A DNA stretch of 64,000 nt from Eopsaltria australis. Its lineage: Eukaryota; Chordata; Aves; Passeriformes; Petroicidae. Made by a program: the position numbers and the translations under genes. The stretch covers positions 5,580,001 to 5,644,000 of the forward strand of contig JAVTVJ010000076.1 of the NCBI GenBank assembly GCA_034509425.1, given 5' to 3'. This document shows, piece after piece, positions 39,467 to 51,410 of this stretch (position 1 is the first letter of the stretch; each line of letters starts with the position of its first letter). The notes below the pieces were generated by a model. That model saw only the letters and a list, made by a program, of their open reading frames with translations, ran no database searches and was not told the DNA's origin.

Positions 39467-40679
39467 CAAGTCTCAAACTGTAGTGCGTTGATCCAGTCAG
39501 CGGACAAGAGCCCATTCTTGTTTGGTTCCTCTTCTAATAGACAGTGAGAAAATGGAACGAAGGCTAGAAAACTCATAGACTGAGATAAAGACAATTTAAT
39601 AGGTGAAGAAAAGTTTTGTTCACAGCAAAGAAAAAAAAATAGTAATAAATTTACTAATGCAACCATTTACTGGCAAGCAGGTGTAGTGATTTTCAGTTTG
39701 CCTATTCGAGTTTCTGGCCAAATACCAATATACTTACCAAAATTTACCTGATGTGTGCTATGAGATGAGGATTAGGAGTAGGCAAAGCAGGCTCAAACTT
39801 TATAGAATATAAAGAAAGTTTATTAATATACCTAAGACAAGGAAGAAAACAAAAAAAAAAAAAAAACCCAGAACAAACTCTTCAGACCACCCCTCCTTCC
39901 CCCACCTCTCCATTTCTTTCTCCCTGACAACACAAAAAAGACAACACTTCGACTTCCAGTCAGTTTACCACCTCTGGAATAGTTCTTATTTCAGTTCTTT
40001 TAGGGAGAGAGTTTCTTTTGTTTATACCATGGATTTTCTGTAAGAAAAATACAGTTTTTATGGGTCTTCTGCCTCACTACCAGCCGCCACCCGGAAGAAA
40101 GATCTGCTGGTGGTGGATCCCCCCCACACCAGCAGCCTTCCCACAGCCACTGTGGTGGGTTATGAACAGTCCACAGGGTACTTTTTTAAGGATGCACAGT
40201 TCAATTGCAGCAACAAAGAAAATCCCTTTTTCTGTGCTGAGCAACAGAGGTTCTCCTGACAACACAAGTTCTCTGGCATTCCCCCGGGACCAGGGCTCTG
40301 AGTCACAGCCTCTCTTCTCTCTTGGTTCTAGTTTCTCATCAGGCTGTACTTATTTCAACACCTACTTGTCTTGACCCAGGTATTTCAGTTCATTGGCTGC
40401 AATTAGAACCTCACATCCCCCTTTGGACTATATCTTCATATATTACAGGGAATTTATTAGCTCAGTCCCCAACCATGGCTCTCCAAAAGAATTTTCAGCT
40501 TCACTCTTGAAGCACTTCTCATGCTCCTCCCTCTAGGCATCAGTTCTGCTTTCCTCACTGACTGTAAAGTCTCTATGCTGCATTTATGTAGATGTCCTCA
40601 CTCGTTCCTCTCTCTGCGAGGAAGGATGGGTGTCTGTAAGTTTAGTCCAGGCATGGATAAAGTTAATCTCTCTCTCTCT

Positions 40680-41040
40680 GGCAGTGTGACGATCCCGTGC
40701 TCTCTGCCGGGCTGTTTGAACAGGTCCGAGCTGGATGCCAGAAGCTCTCAGAGTCTCTGTGCCTGGCTCTGCGGAGCTGGCTCGGCCTGCTGGGGCCATC
40801 TGGGCCCGGGGTGACAGGGCAGGGCCTGGCCCGAGCTGGATGGAGTCTGGCCCGGTCCTTGCCTGGCCCGGAGCAGGGGCCTGGCCCTCTCTCGTGTAGC
40901 TGACACACCGGCTGAGCTGGATCTCCCGCTGAGCTGTATCTCCCGAGTACCAGGCCGGTTCCTCCCCCATGCCCGGCTGCAGCAGCACGGCCGCTCCAAA
41001 CCTCCCTTCCCCCCCCCTGCCCCTCCCTCCTTTGGAAGGA
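40680..41040. promoter_or_regulatory. CpG-rich block inside the nested LTR
   Basis: About 18 CpG dinucleotides occur between 40685 and 41000, with repeated cctggcccgg-type motifs, in a window otherwise poor in CpG. In an LTR such a block usually belongs to the promoter or 5' leader region. Preserved CpG suggests either a recent insertion or limited methylation decay. Activity cannot be inferred. Confidence 0.55.
40912..40945 (+). repeat. 17-bp tandem duplication in the nested LTR
   Basis: Two adjacent copies, ctgagctggatctcccg and ctgagctgtatctcccg, differ at one base. Confidence 0.9.
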
Positions 41041-41669
41041 GGGGGGACCTTACCAGGGACAGAGACAGGAGATGCTCCTTTCTACACAGCAGCAGGCCAA
41101 AAGAGGAAGATGCTCAGAGGGTCTTTTTTTTTTTTCCTCGAAGGCAGATCAACTTATAATTGGTTTACCTACACATCAATCCTTAAAACTACTTAGCTAC
41201 TGGCTCTCTCTCTCAGGAAGAAAGTTGTATCCCTTCCTGCAGCATAGGTCACTTCCTAGATTTTTACCTCTCCTGACTAACCCAGGACATTGGGACATTG
41301 GCACATGTGACACTGGTTGGAAAGGCAAACACCGCAACCACAAATGTCCCTTATACCTCTTCCTCTCTGAAATCACTTACTGCTGAGCTCAATGTCACAC
41401 TATATGGGATATTCCTTTGGTCAGCTCACGTCAGCTGTTTTGGCCATGCCTCCTTGCAATTTTTTGCTCTCTCCCAGCTGACCCATCAGGGAGAAGCAGG
41501 AGGAAGGGTGGAGTGAGGAATTAAAAAAAGACTTGATGCTGTGCAAGCAATATAACATTAGGCAAAACAATGTTGACTTCTCCACACTGTTTTAGTCACA
41601 AATTGAAAGCACAGCACTATTGAGGTTGCTATGGAGAAAGTTAACTTCATCCTAGCCAGACCCAGTACT

Positions 41670-42954
41670 CAAAATACATTTGGTGAGTACCAGATGAAAA
41701 AAAAAATAAAAAAAAATTGCACGTTCCCTCTACTTAAATTCCCCTTGTGATATTAGCACACTAATCCATTTATTACATACATTTCTGATGGGTGTAACTA
41801 TATAAAACTCTGTCACACATTACAAGCTCAGTTTTACCCTTTTGGCTGCAATCCGAAAAACACACATACTTTACAGAAGATTAGCACATTCCCTCTGAGG
41901 TGAAATTTGGCACAGGTCCAACTCAGTTTAGTATCTATGTCTGTATTATTTTTGTGTCAGGACCTGAGCACTGCTTACTGAGCCCATGAGTGCATCTTGG
42001 ACAATACCTACACTATTAAAACAGAAGGCTACCTCAGATGGTGCACATTAATATTGTGTCCAGTTTGACATGGAAGATACCCCATTACTCACACTGTGAA
42101 TGTACAATACCACAGGGATGGAATTCAAACCTAAGTTCAGAAATGTAAAGTAAGATATGTTTGTGTGCTATGTGTCTTAACTCCCAGAATAGGCAGTAGA
42201 GATCCAGGGATTAATTAATTTGCCTGGTGTTATATGAAAGAACTATGTGTATCTGAAAGGCCCTGGTGGGACCCAGGACATATGAGACCTGCATCCTTTA
42301 TGGCTGGCAGATGGAGGTCAGCATGAAGCCTTCAGAATGCCACTAGATGCCATATTTCAGCCACTGAATCAAGTCCCTACCATCAATGGAGACAGGACAA
42401 CTGTTCAGTGGTCTGGGAATGGAGTAATTTTCTAAACTTTCATGACAATGGAATGTCATTTTTGTTACTCTTAGGTATAAGAAATATCTGAAGTAGGCTG
42501 ATACTTTTGACCTACAGATTGACAGATTCAGGAGAGGTAACACAGGTGCTTTTTCAAGTAGCAAAGACCAGATAAAACACACAATCTCAGGCCATGGCAG
42601 ACTGATGTGCCTACACAAGAACTAAATCTAAACCCTGCTATTTGTTCATTGCATTCAAAATATTGTAATGTGAGAAAAGAAGCACACATGATGATTTATT
42701 CAGGCCACTGTCAGGGAATACCTGCAGGTGCCCACGGTGATGGTCAAGGGCTTGGTAGCTCAGGTGTTCTTTAACTCTATTGTGCTAGTAAGGGTAAAGG
42801 GCTTGAGATGGAGTAGAGGATTGTGATGGTCAGCATTAGTAGTGAAACAAGTATCTAATCCAAATATTTAGTTCTTGTAGTCACAGGACCTTCTTTGAAG
42901 ACTGAGTGTTGTTAGGGAGCAATACGATCCTCTTGATCAGGAGGGACAAAAGCT
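41670..42954. other. Unique non-coding sequence
   Basis: No gene or recognised repeat. It begins just after the family A LTR. Open frames up to 91 codons on the minus strand show no domain. Confidence 0.5.
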
Positions 42955-43517
42955 TCTTTGCAAGCAGGGAGGTCAAACTGGTAAAAAGACCTTTAAAATA
43001 AGAACAGTAGAGGACCTACAGCCAAGTGAGGAAGTGGTGACCCAAGCTGGAAAGCACAGGATATTCGGTAATGTGGATGGGAGAAAGCTTGTAATCAATG
43101 AAACAAGACCCATCTCAAGCACATACATGAATGTAGAAATGCCAAAAAGCATGGTGATGATGGCTGTCATGCTTTTTGTTCCTGGAAATGTGCACAACTG
43201 AGTATCTCTCTGAAGAGTCTGTGTGCTAATGCACAGAGTGTGAGGACGATCAGGAGGAATTAGATGCCTGTGTGCATGAATGCATGGAGCTCTTCTGGGG
43301 GTGAATGAAGAGCCAAAACAGATTTTACGGGTTAAGATTAGGTAACATGGCAACACTAAGGTTGGTTTCTCCTACAGCTCACATGATCAAGAAGAAGAAT
43401 CAAATGATATTTTCTTCAGGCAAATGAAAGAAATTTTTTGTTCACAGGGATTGGGCTGAATGATCTTCAGAGGACCTTTCTAATGTCTACATTTCTGTGA
43501 TTCTGTGATTCTATGAA
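42955..43517 (+). mobile_element. CR1-like element with 5' region joined to its 3' tail
   Basis: The right end is a clear CR1 tail: 'gatcttcagaggacctttc' followed by the units attctgtg, attctgtg and attctatg at about 43492-43517. The left part includes 'gctaatgcacagagtgtg' (43225-43242) and 'caggaggaattagatgcc', which resemble the start of CR1 ORF2 (endonuclease end). The reverse-transcriptase domain that should lie between is absent, so the copy appears to have lost most of ORF2 by internal deletion. The left border and the identity of 42955-43215 are uncertain. Confidence 0.6.
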
Positions 43518-44907
43518 GGCAAGAATTTATTGTTAATGTAGAAAAAGTCTTTACAACTAATCAAAAGGTAAAAATCACTTACCATTATTATAAATACTAA
43601 GAGCCATACTAACAGTCCTATTCAAGACCATTTAATTTAGGAATCAGACTAGGGACTGGTGTTATGAAGTGTCATCTTTAGCTAAAAGACCGACAATATA
43701 CATGGTAGGGTGTCTTTTCTCAATTTACTCAGGGGTATCACTGTCATGCCGTGAACATAAAAGGATTATGTGGGAATCTCAACCAATCCTAGAATTCCTG
43801 CAATGTTATACATGCATGGAGTCTAAGACTAGTACCTGTACAGCTGAGAAAAAAAAATTAAATTAAGTACATTTAAGTGTAAGTGAGCAGAAATGCATCT
43901 GTCTTGATGACTGCTCAGAAGTGTTACTCACACTGCCAAAATAATGGGTATGTCCTTACTACACAAGACAGAGCAATAGCTAAAAAATATCTTTCCCTGT
44001 CCTATCTAGCAGCACAGATATAAAAGTCTGAACTCTCACATTTCAGAAAACGTTGTCTCACTTTGAATGGTTTATCTCACTGGACAGACAGTTGTGTCTT
44101 TACTATGTCTCTCTCTGCTCCAAATCTTGAAACCCCTGAGGAATTCTGCACTTTGTAGGGAGCCACACTTCACCTATATTTCTGTATTCAACTAGATCAG
44201 TCCCATTTCTTCTCTAGACAGAGCCAGCCCTAAGAAACTGTCATCTCATGGTGGAAGACTAAGAAAAAGTAGCACAGAGTAGCATAAATATTTTGATATT
44301 TCTGCTTGTCTTGATATAGGCAAAAATTTCATTGATAGAAGAAGGAGGAGGGAAACATGTATCTCTAAGTATCTTTTAATTTACCACAAAAAATGGTAGG
44401 AATAAAAAGTCTATGTAGCCATTTTTAAACTTGGGTGGCACAATAGAAATACAGAAGTTAACCAGAATACGAGGCACGGGTCTACCATTGAAACCATTTC
44501 CTTGGTTCAGAGCTACAGGCATTTAGCAGGTTTTTTTTATCTACATGAAAATCACAATTTTCCCAAGATATAAAAACATTTTGAATAATTTTTATTTTAG
44601 AATATTTTACCTCCCACTCCTATCTCATTAGCTAAAATTTTGGAATATGTTCTTCTTCTCATTGTGTAGCAAAATACTTCTACACCTAAATGTGCAAGTT
44701 CTTTAGCTTCCTTCAACATTAGCTTGTAGATTTTCCTGTGAGTTACCTTACAAAGAAGCAATCATCAAGCAGTATTTAATGCTAGCCTTAGTTCTATCCC
44801 CCAAAATCTTGCCATCCCATAAGTTCCATAAAACATTTTGGGTATCATTTCTGACAACAATTTTACCGAAAGCTGTAATCAGTCATTTATTTCCTCCACA
44901 AATGATG

Positions 44908-44908
44908 T

Positions 44909-44940
<32 letters not shown>
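44908..44940. repeat. (TA)n microsatellite with one interruption
   Basis: Two alternating TA runs are separated by an extra A near 44921-44923. The alternation is self-complementary and can form a cruciform. Confidence 0.92.
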
Positions 44941-46519
44941 CTCACCTTAGTCAAATACCTCATAGCTCTTGTTTTGGTTTTTAAGATAGTGGGGGTTTGT
45001 GGTTTTTCTTTCTTTGGTTTGGTTCTTACCAGCTAGATTCTGTTTTGTTCCTATTCCCACACAAGTTAAAAGGGCTGTGGTAACTGACTTTTACACAGAG
45101 AAGACCATTTCTTGCTCTATCAATATTTCAGTGCCTTTTGTTTTTCTGTTTTGGCAAAGATGACATATTCTCCTTCAGAGGGAAAGTTAGGCCTTTGGAC
45201 TCATGAGATGAAACTCCAGGTAATTGTTAAGACGTGTCACAGTGCAGATTAAACCTTCTGTTTGATAAAAGTCAATCTAAAGGTCTTGCCTGCTCTGTTC
45301 AGTTTGCTCATGATGTTTTCCTTCATTTTATACTGCCAGGAGGGATGCATTATGCTTCCTCAACTAAGGTCTTGATCAAGGGGCCATTTATAGGGTTCAT
45401 GCAATCTCATAAATTGTATCTTATAAATTATTTGTGATCCTCTTTATTTATCTGATTTCCTTTAAGAATTAAGAATTTCAAATAAAAGTGCTAGTAAGGA
45501 AGGAAAATTCTGAGTATATTTTCAAAGCTTCATTCCTATATCAGTTCTCAGAAAAGCCAGTTGGAAGAATGAAGATGCAAACGGAAATGCAGACACATGG
45601 GATTTCTTTAAAAAAAAACAATCCAATTCTAGCCCATTTGTCTTTGACTTTTCCAGTCTGGTTTCTGAAATATTTTCTGGTTTTATATAATGAAAGACAT
45701 GCCAATTTGTGTCTTTTATAAACTTTCGTTACTGTTGGTTGAACAAAACATAGCAGTTACACAGATTTTGAAGAATCATAGAAGGAACATGTGGAACAAA
45801 CAAGCACTGGATGAACAAACACTAGTTTGTACAGGAGTTTAATGCTCTCCAGGATCCACAAGAATGAGCCATTTTTGCCTAAGTACCATGAAAGTCAATA
45901 ATTTTATAAAATAAGAATAACGGCAGCTAATGAATAGCCACCATAACTCTACAGAACAATCATTCACAATAATTATTCTGTTGTAGCTAAACTAATGGCA
46001 ATGTGGAAAGAATTTTCAGAAGCCTTTAGGAAAATTAAATTCATAGAAGCAAATGGGAAGATCAAGCACCATGGAAATAAAATTATAGAAAACCAAGGAG
46101 GGAAATTCGTTAAAAAGTCTTGTTAAATTTCTTCATTAAACACCAATATGCTAGTCAGTGATCCTACAAAACTTTAATGTCTTAGAAGAAAATTGATTAT
46201 TATCCAGACTTCAGTATGGTGGGACATAGTGAGGCCAGACAGCTGAAGAATCTGTCTTGTCATCTCTTTATGTCCTGTCCCACAAAAATGACCGAAAAAA
46301 TCTGTCCAATGCAAAAATCTGTCCATCTCTTGAGATTGCCTGGGTAAAAGACATCACATTGCTTTGAAGACAGCATTTGCAATGTTGTCGTCCTTTCATT
46401 ATTACATAAGTATAAAATTGTGCTAATTCACAGGAAGCTTAAAGCTTCTTGTCAAGAGATTTCTCCAATCTCCCATTTTGAGCTCATTTCTTATTCAGTT
46501 ACTGCAGCTAATTACCATG

Positions 46520-46610
46520 AATTCCTTTGGTATTCATTATAATAGAACTAATTATAACAGAATTGTTTGGTATTCATTTTAATAGTGCTGATCATAAAGA
46601 ATTCATTTGA
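46520..46610 (+). repeat. Imperfect tandem repeat of about 40 bp, two copies and a partial third
   Basis: The unit at 46520-46560 (aattcctttggtattcatt...) is followed directly by a second at 46561-46599 (aattgtttggtattcattt...), then by a partial third beginning aattcatttga at 46600. The copies have several substitutions and a 2-base length difference, so the duplication is not recent. Confidence 0.8.
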
Positions 46611-47300
46611 CGTTTATAAGGACGTCACAAGTATTCTCTCAGCATGCAATCATAATTTAGCATCTGTAAAGTTAAACTTCAGCTACACTTTGGAAGAATT
46701 ACATATGTACCTACTACAACTGAAGAGATAGAGGACTCAATCCAGTTGTTTGGGATGGAATTTTTTTGACAATCAGCCCTATTAAGAAAGTGAAACCAAT
46801 TTTGATGGGCGTCTTGGTACCTTGGTATAAGTTTTTAGGACAAAACTCAAACAGATTTTCATTATTCCTTGGTGATCAACACTCTATTGCACATAAAGCT
46901 GTATCTTTAGATATCTAAGTTTCATGTATGAATTTGAATGGAGAGTCACTTTTATGCTATTCACTAAGAATTCAGATTTAGGCAATAAAATAAGTCCTTC
47001 TGAATCTTTCCAGCTGAAGATTAATTGTGTATATAAAGATAAAACATTCACAGTTTTTATTTAACTAATACATCTTAGTTTCAGATTTAATGCTTCCATC
47101 CGGCAGAAAATCTCACCACTGAAACTATCAGAATAGCATCTCATCACTTTTCCATAGTGGTTAATTGGTGTACATCAACTTAATTATATTAATATCTATG
47201 GTAAAATAGTAATACAAGAAAAATATGTAGCAATTGATATAATAATAAATATAATATATTAACAGTGGAAATTGTACTTAAGTATAAGCAAGCCTTCTTG

Positions 47301-47428
47301 ATCATGAGAGTAGTTAAACACTAGGACAAATTTCCCAGAAATATGGTGATGTCTCCATCCTTAGTGATACTCAAAATATCACTGGACTTGGCCTTGAACG
47401 AATTACCTGGAACATGCCACAGGTTAAG
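47301..47428 (+). mobile_element. Short CR1 3'-UTR fragment
   Basis: The order 'gtagttaaacactaggaca', 'tttcccagaaatatggtga', 'tctccatccttagtgatac' and 'cactggacttggcc' matches the CR1 3' UTR just before the tail. Neither the coding part nor the tail is visible. Confidence 0.75.
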
Positions 47429-48792
47429 TAGTCAGTCACTATTTTCCTTTTCATGAAAGTGCATGTTGCAAATTTAGAATCAAGCTGCTCAATCCCCCCA
47501 GTTTATTTACAGAAAGCAATATTTTCAAGAGTACACTAACAAACAGGTTGTAAGGCCTGTTTTGGAGTGCTTAATTGATTTTGGAGTGTTTCAGAGGTAC
47601 TCTACTAAGACTGAAGAGGGAAACAGAATAACATATTAGCAAGGTGCTCACGTGAACGCCCTCTAATAATTTCTTTATTGCATATCATAGCCAAATGTAA
47701 TACCAGTAATCAGTAGCTCTTAAGAGACCTCAATGCAATATTTTTTATATGTGTAAACAAGGAAATTATTCAATACTGATGATGTTTATGATGCTGGTAA
47801 TACAGAAAACTCATACTACAATAATATTTTATAGAAAAACTGATTAGAAGTTTTTGACCTACTGGATGAACTGGATGTTAATCTAAATTTATTTTGAAAA
47901 TGAGAGGACATTAATGACTACCATCACATCTCTGTTTAAAGAAAAAATGGAAAAAGGAAAATGGAAGGAATGATTTTGTCTATGTTATTGATACGATGAT
48001 CTTCTAATCCCGACAAGAAAGGATGGAATCTATCTTGTATCCCTGTTATTGTCCCAAGAGGCCTGTTATACTAAATATCAAATGAGACTCCAAAATAAGT
48101 TCTTCACCTTTTCTATATGCCTCTTTACCTTCCCCTAGGGTATAGAAGCATCTGGATTTTCAAAACTACCTGCATCAAGCATTAAAAGCACTCAACTAGT
48201 CAATAATGGCAGTGATGGGACTGCTATTTAATAGTTGTTCTCTCTTAATAGTCAGCATATGATTGTACACAGCGTGATATCCATGTTTTTTCATGAAACT
48301 ATAAACAAGGATTTTCAATTCTGTTTTTTCAACAATCAGCTGCCCTTCTGCTGTCATAGGTGAATCATCAGGTTAAGCACAACTCCTGTTTATGAATTTT
48401 GAATGTCATAAACTCAAGCATAATCCATGATTCCTGGAAAAAATGTCGTTGTCACACATATCATTGAGCAATAGTTATAATTATTCTTTTTGCATGCACA
48501 AAGATCCCTGTGTTTCTAGAACGTATGAAATCTATTATGTATATAAAGATCAGGTTTGAATATATAGAGGTTTTGAGAAAACACTAGGTCATTATTGCAT
48601 TTTCAGAAATATTTCCAGGTGTGTCTCAATATTAACTTTAATATTACTGATGAATATGATGTGGCATATTGTTTCAATAGTTCAACAATTACAATGGTCA
48701 CAAGACCATAATGGAGTCACAGTATGTACAAATTTCAATTCTTTTTAACTGACTGAGTTTTCTAATATATAGCCTGCTCTTTTCATACTTGT
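47429..48792. other. Unique AT-rich non-coding sequence
   Basis: I see no gene or recognisable repeat. Confidence 0.55.
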
Positions 48793-49366
48793 TGGTTGAC
48801 TTTGCTGGACACTGATATCCACCAAGCCACTCTATCACTCCCCTTCTCAGCAGGACATGGAAGAGAGAAAACAAGATGAAACAAACCCCTCATGGGGCAA
48901 GATAAAGGCAGTTTAATAAAGCAAAGAAAGCGGCCACATGTAAAAGCAAAGGAAAACAAAACGCTTTATTTGTTACTTCCAATCAGCAGGCAATGTTTGG
49001 CCACTTGCCAGAAAGCAGAGCTTTAGGACACAAAAGTTGCCCTAAAAGAAAAACAATGTAATAACAAATACACGCTTTCTCCTGCGTTCTCATAGCTTTT
49101 ATTGCTGAGCAGACATCATATGGTATGGAATATCTCTTTGGTCAGTTTGGGTCAGCTGTCTTGTCTTTGTCTCTGCCAAACATCTTTCCTACCCCCAGCC
49201 CCCAGCCTACTGGTGAGGGAATGCTGGAGAGACAGTCCTGCAGCACTACTCAGCAGGAGCCAAAACAGTGGGATGTTATCGGCTCTTTTCAGGTACCAAT
49301 GCAAGGTACAGCACTGTGGGGGCTGCTGTGGAGAAAATGAACTCCATCTCAGCCAGACCCAATACA
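48793..49366 (-). mobile_element. LTR of an avian endogenous retrovirus (family B)
   Basis: The left end (tggttgactttgctggac) resembles the start of the LTR remnant at 63.1 kb, and the right end is 'gccagacccaataca'. This gives minus-strand orientation with TG...CA ends. Within it, 'gataaaggcagtttaataaa' (48901-48920) holds the poly(A) region on the minus strand. The blocks 'catatggtatggaatatct' and 'ttggtcagtttgggtcagc' (49118-49156) are shared with family A, so the two families are related in U3. A TATA-like aataaaag is at plus 49099-49106. No clear target duplication was found (the left neighbour is cttgt, the right atgct). Open frames of 71-93 codons here are chance frames in LTR sequence. 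Confidence 0.83.
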
Positions 49367-51382
49367 ATGCTCTCTGTTATTGATTTCCCCTAGTGTTAGT
49401 GAGAAAGTGAAATAATCAAAATATAGGAAAGCATTGTAGTCAGCTATAAATTGCTAAAAACAGCAGAGGGAAAACAGGGTGTAATTAAAACACACAATTC
49501 CCCTTGCACTGGCAAGTGATTAAGAGCTGTGTTGTGGAAAGAACAATGATAAAGGTATTCCTAAGAAAGAGAGCAAAAGACGGTTCTGCTTATTACACTG
49601 GAGAATTTTTTATCCATAAGTAAAGACTATCCTGCTAGTAATGCCATGCTGACAGGGTTGGCTGGATTTTTTTAAGCAGTCCCTAAAAATGGATGTTAGA
49701 TGTGTGAAAATATAAAAATATTGATTCACCTGTCCAAGATTTTGTTCTATAACTTCAAGGTGGTATTATTTCATTTTGGAAGGCTCCTGGATGGCTAGTC
49801 AGAAATAAGCACCCTTCATAGAAAAGATCTGGTTTTTCATTTAGGATGTAATCATTGTGATTTGCTCTTAGTGCCTGAAATTCAAGTTTGGCATTTCAAT
49901 AAGGAAATCTAAAGTTAGGTTTCCAAATGCACTCAGATCTTCTGATCTAATAAATGATGAGCTGGTATAGAGTTCCTCTTGGATTTTGTTAAGGTAAAAT
50001 TCTAGCTTCATGTTTCCCTTTATACTTTACTACGCCATGGAGTCTGACTGTAAGTACTGCTAAGGTGATTGAGGCCTCTAACTACACCTGCCCAACTCTG
50101 CTTTGAGATAGAATGATATCCACCTGCTATGTTTATGATCTTTACTAAATAAAAACCTAAAATTTATACCAGTTAGTGAAATTATTCTATTTTTTGCTAC
50201 TACCTCAACCTAAATTCCCTCATGATGTAGATCATAAAGAAATAAACAAATCTCCACAGGAAAATTCAGGGACTGACAGTCTTAACATATCAGCTAATTC
50301 CTTTGTTAAAGTGCAAAGATAAAACCAAACAAATACTTATATTAGACTGTGGAGTATTTGACATTAAAATCAACACCTGAATTTGTAGGAGAAAACAAAA
50401 TGGAAGCCACCATGTAAAATGATCGTGGGTGAAATCTACACTTCATTCTTAAATTCCACTAAGCCAGCACAAAGAGAGCTACTGTGCACTGGCTGAATAA
50501 TATGATGTGTTAATTGATGTTACCTATATTTCAGGGGCACACTATGAAGTTTCTAAAAGAGGAGATTGCTTTCATAAAATCCACACTTTAAAGAAAGGTC
50601 ACTTGGATTAGGTCACTTTGTTTCATTTGATGGTAGTCTTGAGGATCTCAGCCTAATAGCTTTTTTTCATTCCTGCTATGGTGTCTGGCATACTTTCTAA
50701 AACATCAAGCTTCCTAAGCATGCGGTTGCAAAATAAAAATAAATTTAAAAAAAATTTAAAAAAGGATACTAGGAAAGAAACAAAATATTAAGAGAAGACA
50801 ATGCTTCTATTCAAATCATTATAAGCCTGTTATCTCTGAGAGAATAACTACCATTTTTCCTCACTGCCTTTTCCTCCATCCAAAGCTCCAGTTGCAGTTT
50901 GATTACAGTCAGTTTGACTCCAGGGAAATGAAAACACGGCATCATAAATCAGGTGCACCTACGTGATGCAATTTTAGAGTTTTCCAATGACCTGCAGTGA
51001 CTAAAAGCAGGTACTATCATCCTTCCAAGATCTCATTTTAAACTGGATTCACACATGGAAGCACTTGACAAAAACCTAAGACCTCTGGCCTGAGTGCTCC
51101 CAGTAGGCAGTCAGAAAACCATACAGTATTGCCACCAGGTCACTTTTCAGCATAAGAACAAGGTTAATTGCACGTGGGTTTATGTGTTTAAACCACAAAA
51201 ACCCCCAAAATACAGAAACCTCTGTAATTTCAGTTTGGATTAATCTTGTAAAATATGTCTCTTCAATCATCCTCCACTAAAAGAAAAAAGTTTCCGGTAC
51301 GGGTTTATTTCAGCTTTCTGGGACCTCTAACACTAAAACTTGATGAGAAAATGAATGTTATGTTTGTATCTGTCACAAAAAG

Positions 51383-51410
51383 ATTATTATTATTATTACT
51401 ATTGTTGTTA
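51383..51410 (+). repeat. (TTA)n-type simple repeat
   Basis: A run of att units degenerating into attg units, followed directly by a T-run. Confidence 0.85.

Larger units (their letters stand above)
39700..41305 (-). mobile_element. CpG-rich LTR-like insertion nested in the family A LTR (family D)
   Basis: This insert differs from all other elements in the window. On the minus strand it ends with an aataaa poly(A) hexamer (plus 39819-39824, within 'aagaaagtttattaat'), which suggests a retroviral LTR on the minus strand. Its middle (about 40660-41060) is very GC- and CpG-rich, whereas its flanks are AT-rich. It contains a 17-bp tandem pair at 40912-40945. I recognise the general layout as a repeated LTR of songbird-type genomes, but this is from recollection. 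No clear TG/CA ends or duplication could be fixed, so the borders are approximate. The several open frames of 62-134 codons here lie on both strands in the GC-rich part and are not credible genes. Confidence 0.65.
39479..41669 (-). mobile_element. Family A LTR interrupted by a second LTR-like element
   Basis: The left part (39479 to about 39695) starts tgtagtgcgttgatcc and includes 'actgagataaagacaattt' and the poly(A) hexamer attaaa (plus 39596-39601). The right part (about 41306-41669) resumes with 'ggaaaggcaaacacc', 'gctgagctcaatgtcacac', 'gatattcctttggtcag' and 'agccagacccagtac'. These are the next blocks of the same family in the same orientation. About 1.6 kb of unrelated, younger-looking sequence lies between. 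Outside the ends the 5-base pairs caaac (39474-39478) and caaaa (41670-41674) match at four of five positions, a plausible eroded target duplication. Confidence 0.8.
43518..47300. other. Unique AT-rich non-coding sequence
   Basis: No gene or mobile element is recognised. It contains an AT microsatellite (44908-44940) and a short tandem duplication (46520-46605), listed separately. Confidence 0.5.

Noticed and set aside
40584..40999. Overlapping 80-134-codon frames on both strands in the GC-rich block
   Set aside because: High GC lowers stop-codon frequency, so frames open on both strands. The region is an LTR-like repeat, not a gene.
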